A stretch of DNA of 64,000 bases. Origin: Streptomyces sp. CCM_MD2014. Its GTDB lineage: Bacteria; Actinomycetota; Actinomycetes; Streptomycetales; Streptomycetaceae. Positions 36,701 through 42,898 of this stretch are shown here, in pieces. The DNA lies in the NCBI RefSeq assembly GCF_000772045.1, contig NZ_CP009754.1, forward strand, positions 7,378,001-7,442,000, read 5' to 3'. Made by a program: the position numbers and the translations under genes. The notes beneath the pieces were generated by a model. That model did no database searches and had not been told where the DNA came from. It saw nothing but the letters and a program-made list of their open reading frames with translations. Every line of letters starts with the position of its first letter. The first letter of the stretch is position 1.

Positions 36701-37263
36701 CCCACTACGAGACCTTCGAGCACTTCCACGCCACCGTGTACCGGCACGTCGAGGCCCTCTCGGTAACCCCGTTCGCCGAGCGCGCCATAGACCGCGGCCT
36801 GGCCGGTGTACTGGTGGCGCTGGCCCGCAACCTGGACGCCGGCGACAACGGCAACCTCGGCGCACAGACCTTCGACACGCACAGCAGCAAGGCCGACCAC
36901 ATCGTCCGCTACCTCGAACGCCGCGCGGGCGAGATCTCCACCGATCGCACCGTTGCAGCTCGGGTACGTGAAGAACTCGACAGCATCCTGGATCTGTGGG
37001 CGCGCGAGCAGCGACGCCCGGCGACCCGGCTTGCTTTCGACGCCAAAGGCAAGGCCGACGACATCGTGGGACTGCTCCGCAGCCCGGACGCCGGCCCTTG
37101 GGGTCCGACAACCTGCCCGACCTCGTTGCGCGAGGTCGAGCCGGGTATCCGTCTGGTCCTGCGAGCTGCACCGGGCAGTATCGACGACCATGAGAAACAC
37201 CCCTTCCTCCCACGTACGACCCCGGACATTGATGGCGTCAGGCAGCAAGGGGACCTCTCATGA
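33736..37263 (+). CDS. drmA: DISARM helicase-domain protein DrmA
   Basis: A 1,175-aa protein from an ATG 67 bp after drmMI. Walker A is WFPTGGGKTEAYLG (K471). The DExH box reads IVQDELHLISG (D722-H725), followed by VIASTATVRRAERQ. Further on are TSMIAVGVDVSRLGVMVV and motif VI YIQATSRVGRATPGLV. Cysteine pairs (SCPWCG and a CP...SCPFGGW segment) suggest a zinc-binding insertion near residue 590. DrmA is one of the three core DISARM proteins and works with DrmB in gating against host DNA. The stop overlaps drmB (ATGA). Confidence 0.93.
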   Translation: MSDMLPTTPPSGPILAVPSPGEIRDELAELVVRDLLGPVGSEMEEVADAPTDWYVLGRLAPNGTTIFPEELDAPLGDSRLAGADEGAPDADAPNVPSLSPSSIGFTARVRGDADRLEVTGEWARYVRARSTDPSVEKLIWRREPHTGSVPVKLVEGAVEPLVLDSEDEKMVLRGRVRRFEDDWLVTLFLVNTTETDSNSALHWAFQAELSATGAEGAAVFLPRHEPGSGGDSADRAEQRRLAMAYRFSPEFAVGHATGVRATASDTDPMTAVAIRTKAAPQYDIAQTDAPSAHSDPDLPELADLLVDMKVLATCERQKLRAGLMPLVAGYRAWIGRSEGRVGQEGQHLDEYRTQAGEALRDAKRAADRIEAGIELVLENDDALTAFRFANSAMHLQRIHTRVAAARRRDPSRDVEGVFLQEDQPVHRSWRPFQLAFLLLNLPALTDPAHPERATGAEAVADLLWFPTGGGKTEAYLGLTAYTLAIRRLRPDLGGLDARHGVAVLMRYTLRLLTIQQFQRATALICACEVLRRADETRWGTEPFRIGLWVGGKVSPNTTDHADKWVKDVRKASGRPNRDSGSPYQLTSCPWCGTKIEKGRDVEVDMTLRRTYLRCPELFSCPFGGWDPNGEGLPVVVVDEEIYRVLPSLVIATVDKFAQLAWNGRTQALFGRASRHCSRHGYVTAQIAEESWEAGSHIAEGRYRAAALTAAAQVRPPDLIVQDELHLISGPLGSLTGLYEAAVDRLATWEYAPGKTVRPKVIASTATVRRAERQIHALFDRRTEVFPPQGLEIGDSFFARQRPADSHPGRRYIGICAQGVRTKSTMIRVYVAVLAAAQTVHKKYGSNPVTDPYMTLVGYFNSLRDLGGMRLSVEDDVSTRLERVNERGLSRRYDLRLEELTSRLTSEKIKDILDQLEYTFPKVNKLTPIDVLLATSMIAVGVDVSRLGVMVVANQPKSTAEYIQATSRVGRATPGLVFTVFNWARPRDLSHYETFEHFHATVYRHVEALSVTPFAERAIDRGLAGVLVALARNLDAGDNGNLGAQTFDTHSSKADHIVRYLERRAGEISTDRTVAARVREELDSILDLWAREQRRPATRLAFDAKGKADDIVGLLRSPDAGPWGPTTCPTSLREVEPGIRLVLRAAPGSIDDHEKHPFLPRTTPDIDGVRQQGDLS

Positions 37264-39131
37264 CCAGCACCGCGAGCGGATCACGACCGGCGGACGACCT
37301 GCGGGTCGGGGAGTTGCGGCCCAGCCAGCTGCTGCACACCTATGGAGTGGGCGCGGTCGCGGACCTGCCGAACCTCTCGGTGATGATCCTTGGACTCGAC
37401 GAGTGGGCGTTGGAGCAGGCCGCGATCGTTCCCGAGGAACGGCTACTCGCGGCGGTGCGCAGCAAGCTCGGCAACCAGGTCCAGAACCTGCGGATGCCGC
37501 CGTACACGCCGGAGGACCCGAACGACTTCAGCGGCGCCTGGTCGCGGATCGGCGTTCCGGTCGCGGTGTTCCCGGGCTGGCTGCGGTGCACCGACAATCG
37601 CTGCAACCGGCTCGCACCGGCTGACTCCGGGCTCTTCCATCTGCTGCCGAACAGCTTCGCTCCCGACCAGACCCGCTACGTCCACTCCTGCCGCGAGAGC
37701 GGACGCAGGCGGCCTACCGCGGTACCGGCCAGGTTCGTCTCGGCCTGCCCGGCCGGGCATCTCGACGACTTCCCGTGGATGTACTTCGTCCACCGCGGCG
37801 CGCCGCACGGGTCGGATCACACGCTGAAGCTGGTCGAGCGCGGCACCACCGGTGAGGCGGCGAACATCTTCGTCGAATGCTCCTGTGAGGTGAAGGCCCG
37901 CTCCATGGCCGAGGCCATTGGTACCCGCAGCGAGCTCGTCCTGCCGGCCTGCCGGGGCCGGCACCCGCACCTGGGGACCTTCGAGCCCTGTACCGAGCAG
38001 ACCCGGACCATGGCGCTGGGCGCCACGAACGGCTGGTTCGCGATGCAGCTGCGGGTCTTCTCCCTGCCGCACGCCGAGAACCCGGTGGACAGCGCGGTCG
38101 CCGAACACTGGCCTGGGCTGCAGGTGGTGGCGGACCTGCCACGCGAGACCGCCCGCCTGGTCCTGCCCACCCAGGTGATGTGGCCGCAACTCGAGCGCTT
38201 CGGCGCGGACGAGGTACTGAACGCGATCGCCCGCCACCGCGACGAAATGCAGTCCGGCGCCGTCGAGGACGTGGACGCACTGGACATTGCCGGCCCGGAA
38301 TGGCTCGCCTTCACCGGCCGTCCCCAGAGCCACCCCGATTTCAGCGTCAGCGACGAACCCGTACCGCCCACCCACCGCAATTGGCTCAGCCAGGTGCGGC
38401 TCGTCAAGCGGCTCCGAGAGGTATCCGCCCTGTACGGGTTCAGCCGGATCGACGCACCGGAATGGGGATCCGCGACCAGTGGCGGACCGGTGCAGGAGGA
38501 GAACCGCGCACCGCTGACCAGCTCCGCGCCGAGCTGGGTGCCATGTGCGGAGACCCGCGGCGAGGGGATATTCCTTCGCTTCGACGAACAACGGGTCGCC
38601 ACCTGGGAACAGAACCCGGACGTCATCCGACGCGCCGGCATCCTGAGAGCCGCACACCGGAAGTGGTGCGCCCAGCGCCGGACCGCCGCGGAGTGGCCGG
38701 GCATCCGCTACCTGCTGCTGCACACCTTCGCCCACGTCCTGATCCGCGAGTTCGCCCTGGAGTGCGGCTACGGCGCCTCCGGCATCGGCGAACGTATCTA
38801 CGCACGCTCCGGCAACGACCCGATGGCCGGGATCCTGCTCTACACTGCGGCCCCCGACAGCGAGGGCACCCTCGGAGGCCTGGTCACCCTCGGCGGGCAG
38901 CGCCGACTCGGCGCTCTGATCGACCAAGCGCTCGAGGCCGCGCGGCTGTGCGGCTCGGACCCCTTGTGTGCCGACCACAACCCGGTCGCCCACGGCCGCC
39001 TGCACGGCGCAGCCTGCCACGCCTGCCTGTTCGCCGCGGAAACGTCCTGCGAACGAGGCAACCATTTCCTGGACCGCGAACTGCTCGTCGAGACGTTCAG
39101 CGGCCGGCCAGGCGGGTTCTTCACGCCATGA
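37260..39131 (+). CDS. drmB: DISARM DUF1998 protein DrmB
   Basis: A 623-aa protein whose ATG overlaps the drmA stop. It begins GELRPSQLLHTYGVGAVADL. The DUF1998 part is near the C-terminus: YLLLHTFAHVLIREFALECG, then YGASGIGERIYAR, GILLYTAAPDSEGTLGGLV and a terminal cysteine cluster (CGSDPLCADHNP, CHACLFAAETSCERGN). DUF1998 proteins pair with DrmA-type helicases in DISARM. The stop overlaps drmC by four bases. Confidence 0.93.
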   Translation: MTSTASGSRPADDLRVGELRPSQLLHTYGVGAVADLPNLSVMILGLDEWALEQAAIVPEERLLAAVRSKLGNQVQNLRMPPYTPEDPNDFSGAWSRIGVPVAVFPGWLRCTDNRCNRLAPADSGLFHLLPNSFAPDQTRYVHSCRESGRRRPTAVPARFVSACPAGHLDDFPWMYFVHRGAPHGSDHTLKLVERGTTGEAANIFVECSCEVKARSMAEAIGTRSELVLPACRGRHPHLGTFEPCTEQTRTMALGATNGWFAMQLRVFSLPHAENPVDSAVAEHWPGLQVVADLPRETARLVLPTQVMWPQLERFGADEVLNAIARHRDEMQSGAVEDVDALDIAGPEWLAFTGRPQSHPDFSVSDEPVPPTHRNWLSQVRLVKRLREVSALYGFSRIDAPEWGSATSGGPVQEENRAPLTSSAPSWVPCAETRGEGIFLRFDEQRVATWEQNPDVIRRAGILRAAHRKWCAQRRTAAEWPGIRYLLLHTFAHVLIREFALECGYGASGIGERIYARSGNDPMAGILLYTAAPDSEGTLGGLVTLGGQRRLGALIDQALEAARLCGSDPLCADHNPVAHGRLHGAACHACLFAAETSCERGNHFLDRELLVETFSGRPGGFFTP

Positions 39132-40006
39132 CCGGCCACGATGCCGGCCAGGCCGCGTCCTCCCTTCCCGAAGTGATTTCCGGGCTCGTCGCCAGCCTCC
39201 CCAAGACCCATCTCGCAGCCTGGATTGGGGTCTTGCGCACCATCGCCGTTCCCGACGATCAGACAGAGTCCCGTCTCATCGCCGCGCATCCCGGCGCGGG
39301 ACTCGGGTCGCGCGCCGCTCTGTTGCTGTCCGCCTGGAGATCCACCGATCCGCAACTGCCGGGGCCCGCTCTGGCCCTGGCCCTCGAAGCTGCCATCTGC
39401 CGCTACGAGCAGGACCTCGCCTCCCACCATGTCGACATCGTCGTCTCCGGCCCGCTGAGCGGTACCGTGCCGCTCAGGCTCACCGCATCCGCGGCAGTCG
39501 AGGTCATACGGGCGGCGACCCGCACGCTCCTGGTTACCAGCTACGCCGCATTCGGCATACAGGAGATCGTCAACGAGATCACAGAGGCCGCAGACCGTGG
39601 CGTCAGCGTGAACCTGGTCCTGGAGACCGCGCGCTCCGCTGGCGGCAGGCTGCACGGAGAGACCGACGGGCGTATCGCATTCCATGCACTGCGCTTCCAC
39701 CCGGACGTGCACTTATGGCAATGGGCGAACGCCGAGCGGCGCGGCTCTGGCGGCCGACGCGGCAGCATGCACGCCAAGGTCATCGCCGCTGACCGAAGCA
39801 CCGTCCTGCTCGGCAGCGCGAACCTCACCGACAACGCGTACAACGACAACCTGGAGGTCGGTGCCGTCATCCGCGACCCGATCGCCGTCGGCAAGCTCGT
39901 CGATCACTTCACCACCCTGATGCACTCAGAAAGCAGCTCGCTTGTCCGATTGCCGTGGATACCCTCCCAAGGAAACGGAGTAGACGAGAGCGTCGGACGT
40001 ACCTGA
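39128..40006 (+). CDS. drmC: DISARM phospholipase D-like protein DrmC
   Basis: A 292-aa protein with an ATG overlapping the drmB stop. The single PLD/HKD motif is SMHAKVIAADRSTVLLGSAN (H215, K217, D222), preceded by LLVTSYAAFG and VNLVLETA strands. A single HKD motif implies dimerisation to form the active site. DrmC is part of DISARM, but protection has been reported to persist without it in at least one system. Codon 196 is TTA (39713-39715), in GTG CAC TTA TGG. This is the only TTA I noticed in the operon and would require the bldA tRNA in Streptomyces. A strong terminator follows 160 bp downstream. Confidence 0.93.
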   Translation: MTGHDAGQAASSLPEVISGLVASLPKTHLAAWIGVLRTIAVPDDQTESRLIAAHPGAGLGSRAALLLSAWRSTDPQLPGPALALALEAAICRYEQDLASHHVDIVVSGPLSGTVPLRLTASAAVEVIRAATRTLLVTSYAAFGIQEIVNEITEAADRGVSVNLVLETARSAGGRLHGETDGRIAFHALRFHPDVHLWQWANAERRGSGGRRGSMHAKVIAADRSTVLLGSANLTDNAYNDNLEVGAVIRDPIAVGKLVDHFTTLMHSESSSLVRLPWIPSQGNGVDESVGRT

Positions 40007-40165
40007 ACCACGATCAGGTGCCCTACGGCTCACGCGCCCACCTCTGCCCGGTCCGGGCCTGACGCTGGTGGAAGGAGACCACCGGGCTGACCTTCGAGGA
40101 AGTGCGACCTTGGGGAACATCGATACAGCGGTTCTCGGTGAGATCGATCTTGGATGACAGTGAGG

Positions 40166-40195
40166 CCGGCGGGGGCCCGTGCGGGCCCCCGCCGG
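40166..40195 (+). terminator. Strong GC hairpin downstream of DISARM operon
   Basis: Perfect 13-bp stem, arms 40166-40178 and 40183-40195, with a 4-nt loop (gtgc). It lies 160 bp after drmC and just before the convergent small minus-strand gene, so it probably terminates transcription from both sides. Confidence 0.85.
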
Positions 40196-40206
40196 GGCCG
40201 TCGCTT

Positions 40207-40386
40207 TCAAAGACGGCGCTGAGCCCAAAAGATGATTAGACTCACGCACCCCGACCCGGCGCCATAGGCAGCTCCGAGCAAGAATCGCCTGCTCATGACC
40301 TTGATCTGGCGGCGCTGCCACTTGATCGTCCGCTGCCAGCGTCCCGGGGGTTCGACATCCCCATGAGACATGGGATTAGCATGCAC
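40207..40386 (-). CDS. Small putative membrane protein (59 aa)
   Basis: Starts at a GTG with GGAG 7-8 bp upstream; an ATG five codons later lacks such a site. The N-terminus is basic and hydrophilic (RWQRTIKWQRRQIKVMSRR). One hydrophobic segment follows (FLLGAAYGAGSGCVSLIIFW) and the end is AQRRL. This is consistent with a single-pass protein, positive side inside. It is convergent with DISARM and separated from it by the hairpin. Its function is unknown. Confidence 0.45.
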   Translation of the reverse strand: MHANPMSHGDVEPPGRWQRTIKWQRRQIKVMSRRFLLGAAYGAGSGCVSLIIFWAQRRL

Positions 40387-40558
40387 TGTGGTTCTCCAAT
40401 CCGTTGCAGAGCGGCAAAGGGAATCGACAGAGGGCCCCCTCGGCACGGTTTCTCAGGCCATGTGCCGGAGGGGTCCTTTGTTTGCCTGTCATCAGGGACT
40501 CCTGGGGGCTCAGGCAGGGGACTTCCCCACGAGGAGCGATCAGTGCCCTGCTTAGGGA

Positions 40559-40614
40559 AGTTGACGACCCGTCATGCGTCAACCTTGACGAGCTCCCACC
40601 AACTTGACGACCCG
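40559..40614 (+). repeat. Three direct TTGACGA repeats near the right end
   Basis: TTGACGACCCG at 40561, TTGACGAGC at 40585 and TTGACGACCCG at 40604 lie in the same orientation at spacings of 24 and 19 bp. The reverse complement, TCGTCAA, resembles the TCATCAACTTGTCG segment inside the left end (about 13376-13392). They may be TnsB-binding sites of this or an older related element. They lie about 1.2 kb inside the mapped right end. Confidence 0.5.
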
Positions 40615-40715
40615 CGATTTTCTGATCTCGTTTTGATAACGAGACTCCCGAGGAATCCGCCGCCGCAGCGTGCAACGCACGGCCCTGGTTAGTGCCGTGC
40701 GGCACCCAGCGCGGC

Positions 40716-41087
40716 TCAGTGGCGGATGGTCTGCAACCGGCTGCCGGTCTCCGCGATGATCCAAAACGACCAGCCGTTCCGGCTCGCACTCACCTTGGGG
40801 TTCTGCGCGCGCAGCACCGCAGCGGCTGCGCCACTCGGGGACTTGTACCGCCCCTGTGCCGGCCCGTTCGTCACGGTCACACTTTCCGTCGCCGGATCGT
40901 ACAGCCCCTCGATCCGCACCCCTTCGTACAGGGCGTAAACATCGATCATCCCCCTCTGATCGCTCTTCTTGGGAGTGGAAGAGCGCTGGAAGTGCTCCAC
41001 CAGCCTCTGCACTGCCTCGCTCTCAGAGACCCCCCAGGCCAGCGCCAGCAGTGCCACCTGGTTGTGCGTGGTCTCCGTGATCTCCAT
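40716..41087 (-). CDS. Small protein with DUF4357/RAMA-like C-terminal domain
   Basis: A 123-aa protein from the ATG of MEITETT; the upstream extension of the frame is not protein-like. An N-terminal helical segment (VALLALAWGVSESEAVQRLV) resembles a ribbon-helix or tetramerisation module. The C-terminal half contains YKSPSGAAAAVLRAQ and RNGWSFWIIAETG, the pattern of DUF4357-like domains often attached to restriction-modification and methylase proteins. It lies inside the transposon near the right end. A role in recognising or binding modified DNA is possible but inferred. Confidence 0.6.
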   Translation of the reverse strand: MEITETTHNQVALLALAWGVSESEAVQRLVEHFQRSSTPKKSDQRGMIDVYALYEGVRIEGLYDPATESVTVTNGPAQGRYKSPSGAAAAVLRAQNPKVSASRNGWSFWIIAETGSRLQTIRH

Positions 41088-41391
41088 GCACACATTTCTT
41101 CTGGTACTCACGGCCGCGATCATACGCTCTAGACAGCTATGCCCGCAGCTGTTTCTTAGAGCCGAAGAGGCGGTCGCCGCCGGTTCTGCAAATGACCAGT
41201 TGAGAGACGTCCTGAGTGCTGCACGACCGACGCGTTGGCCCAGGTTGCCCGTCGCAGAAGGCCTCTCAGGACCGGCTGGTTCTGCGAGGGAGATCTGAGA
41301 GGCGACTGACCGCCGTAAGGACGTTGTCGTTGACGGGATGCGCGGGGCTGACTGCAGGCCCTGACCGGTTTCCAGCCGCGCCCGTCGAACT
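41088..41391. other. Non-coding stretch inside the right end
   Basis: This 304-bp stretch between the DUF4357-like gene and a gene remnant has no convincing reading frame or strong hairpin. It includes AGGCCTCTCAGGACCGGCTGG and GAGATCTGAGAGGC segments with short inverted similarity. Nothing functional can be assigned. Confidence 0.3.
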
Positions 41392-41739
41392 TCACCAGGC
41401 CCCTGGGCGACGGCTAGGTGCTTCCCTGTCCGGCCGGGCCACGCGTATGGAGGGGACGGTGCCGAGCCAGGGCGGGCAGAACCGGTCGCTGAACCAGATC
41501 GAGGCGGTGCCGTCGGCCCGCATCTTCTCGGCGCGGGCGGTAATGCCTGCGCCCGTGATCGGCGCGAGCTGGGCTTCCAGCGCCGTCCCGGGGCGTGGGG
41601 AAATCGGCGGCACGGTTTGGGAAACGATCTTCGGGAGCACCGGCGTAGCTCCTGACCAGCGGCTTCCGTCGGTGTCCCGGTACGCCTGAGGAATCTGACA
41701 GATCGGCTGGACGAATCCACCGACAAACCGCCTGGACAG
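41392..41739 (-). pseudogene. Gene remnant reading out of the right transposon end
   Basis: From just after a TGA at 41740-41742 the minus-strand frame is open for 115 codons and looks protein-like: FVGGFVQPICQIPQAYRDTD, then GSRWSGATPVLPKIVSQTVP, APITGAGITARAEKMRADGT and ASIWFSDRFCPPWLGTVPSI. There is no good start codon; the first usable GTG lies 40 codons in. I do not recognise the family. It may be a gene whose 5' end was lost when the right end formed. Confidence 0.4.
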
Positions 41740-41771
41740 TCACACGAAGGCGCAGGTCAGTGCGACGCCCG

Positions 41772-41796
41772 ACGACATCTCAGATCGGAACCTACA
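41772..41796 (-). repeat. Right terminal inverted repeat of the transposon
   Basis: Reverse complement begins TGTAGGTTCCGAT and matches the left end at 23 of 25 positions. Read outward it ends CCTACA directly before GCGGG. Inside it, GTCCAGGCGG and CGTCCAGC segments (reverse strand, about 41710-41735) echo GTCCAGGGGCGG near 13405 at the left end and may be transposase sites. Confidence 0.92.
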
Positions 41797-41801
41797 GCGG
41801 G
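41797..41801. repeat. Target-site duplication, right copy (GCGGG)
   Basis: GCGGG immediately follows the ACA end of the element and matches 13335-13339 exactly. Joining 13339 to 41802 reconstructs the empty site. Confidence 0.85.
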
Positions 41802-41820
41802 ACGCGTCCGCTGGGATGGA

Positions 41821-42720
41821 GTGGTGAGCACCGACACCGCGACCGACGTCTTCGAAGAGCACCGGCCCGTCCTCCTGGGCGTCGCCTACCGCATGCTGGG
41901 TCGCCTGGCGGACGCGGAGGACGTGGTCCAGGAGGCGTGGCTGCGCTGGTCCGGCGCCGACCGGGCCGCCGTGCGCGAACCCCGCGGCTACCTGGTGCGC
42001 ATCACCACCCGACTCGCCATCGACCGGCTGCGGCAGGTCAAGTCGCGCGGCGAGACCTACGTCGGCCCGTGGCTGCCGGAGCCCTGTGTCACCGACTTCG
42101 GGGACGCCGTGCCGGACGCCGCCGAGCGGGCCGTCCTCGCCGACTCGGTCTCCCTCGCCGTCCTCGTCGTCCTCGAGTCCCTGTCCCCGCTGGAGCGGGC
42201 GGTGTTCGTCCTCAGGGAGGCGTTCGGTTACCCGTACGCGGAGATCGCCGCCATGCTGGAGCGCGGCGAGGCCGCGGTGCGCCAGCTCGCCGGACGCGCC
42301 CGCAAGCACGTCGACGAGCGGCGGCCCCGCTACGACGTGGACCCGGTCCAGCGCCGAGACCTCACCGAGCGCTTCCTCGCCGCCGCGGCCGACGGCGACC
42401 TGGACGGCCTGCTGGCCACGCTCGCGCCGGACGTCCGGCTGGTGGGCGACAGCGGGGGCCGGGCCAAGGCGCCGCTGCGCGTGCTGGAGAGTTCCGACAA
42501 GGTGGGTCGCTTCCTGCTCGGTGTCGCGCGGCAGGGCGTACCCGACGCGTCCTTCGACTTCCTGGAGCTCAACGGCGGCCCCGCCGTTCTGGTCCGCTCC
42601 GGCGGCAAGCCCGACTCCGTCGTCCAGGTGGACGTCGCCGACGGGCGCATCCAGGCGGTGTACATCATCCGCAACCCGGACAAACTGGTGTCCTTGGCCG
42701 ACGTCGTCCGACCTGCGTAG
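41821..42720 (+). CDS. ECF41-family sigma factor (SigJ-like) with SnoaL-like tail
   Basis: A 299-aa protein starting at GTG 41821 or GTG 41824. Sigma region 2 is VFEEHRPVLLGVAYRMLGRL through EPRGYLVRITTRLAIDRLRQ. The linker has YVGPWLPEP, and region 4 is LESLSPLERAVFVLREAFGY. The C-terminal about 110 residues form the SnoaL-like domain and contain the ECF41 signature NPDKL. In ECF41 factors this tail controls sigma activity in place of an anti-sigma factor. The usual neighbouring carboxymuconolactone decarboxylase/oxidoreductase gene is absent. The transposon's right end is 24-27 bp upstream, so the native promoter is displaced. Confidence 0.9.
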   Translation: MVSTDTATDVFEEHRPVLLGVAYRMLGRLADAEDVVQEAWLRWSGADRAAVREPRGYLVRITTRLAIDRLRQVKSRGETYVGPWLPEPCVTDFGDAVPDAAERAVLADSVSLAVLVVLESLSPLERAVFVLREAFGYPYAEIAAMLERGEAAVRQLAGRARKHVDERRPRYDVDPVQRRDLTERFLAAAADGDLDGLLATLAPDVRLVGDSGGRAKAPLRVLESSDKVGRFLLGVARQGVPDASFDFLELNGGPAVLVRSGGKPDSVVQVDVADGRIQAVYIIRNPDKLVSLADVVRPA

Positions 42721-42736
42721 CCCCTCCGCCCCCTCG

Positions 42737-42773
42737 CGGCCCCGGCCCCGTTCTCCGACGGGAGCCGGGGCCG
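42737..42773 (+). terminator. GC hairpin after the ECF41 sigma gene
   Basis: Arms 42737-42746 (CGGCCCCGGC) and 42764-42773 (GCCGGGGCCG) are perfect complements, with an inner CCGT/ACGG pairing. The hairpin lies 17 bp after the sigma stop and just before the promoter of the GntR gene. Confidence 0.75.
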
Positions 42774-42787
42774 TCCGGTTCGCGGGA

Positions 42788-42822
42788 TTGGTCTTGACCA
42801 AGGGGGTGGGGCGTTTTATGGT
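42788..42822 (+). promoter_or_regulatory. Promoter with overlapping dre-like operator for the GntR gene
   Basis: The palindrome TTGGTCTTGACCAA (42788-42801) matches the DasR/HutC-type operator pattern TGGTC-N2-GACCA. It contains a -35 box TTGACC (42794-42799), followed after 17 bp by TATGGT (42817-42822). A repressor bound here would block the -35 box. The GntR/UTRA gene starts 77 bp downstream, so autoregulation is the simplest reading. Confidence 0.65.
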
Positions 42823-42898
42823 CGCAGAGAACTGCAACAACCTTTAATAAACAAGGGCGTCAAAACGCCGCCGGACCACGGCGATTGCGGAGGACAGG

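Larger units (their letters stand above)
13340..41796. mobile_element. Tn7-like transposon carrying a class 1 DISARM system
   Basis: A 28,457-bp element defined by three independent signs. There are 25-bp terminal inverted repeats at 13340-13364 and 41772-41796 (23/25 identical, TGT/ACA ends). A perfect GCGGG duplication flanks it. A complete tnsA-tnsB-tnsC-tniQ set reads inward from the left end. Cargo runs from about 20430 to the right end: a nuclease cassette, decayed mobile-DNA remnants, the DISARM operon, and a DUF4357-like protein gene. No CRISPR array or Cas gene is present, so this is not a CRISPR-associated transposon. The intact ends, duplication and transposition genes suggest a fairly recent insertion (inference). 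Confidence 0.93.

Noticed and set aside
40559..40640. Right end of the transposon at the TTGACGA repeats
   Set aside because: No inverted copy of the TGTAGG end and no duplicated flank was found here, whereas 41796 has both.
41216..41689. 157-aa plus-strand frame in the right end
   Set aside because: Amino-acid composition is not protein-like, and the minus-strand remnant in the same place reads much better.
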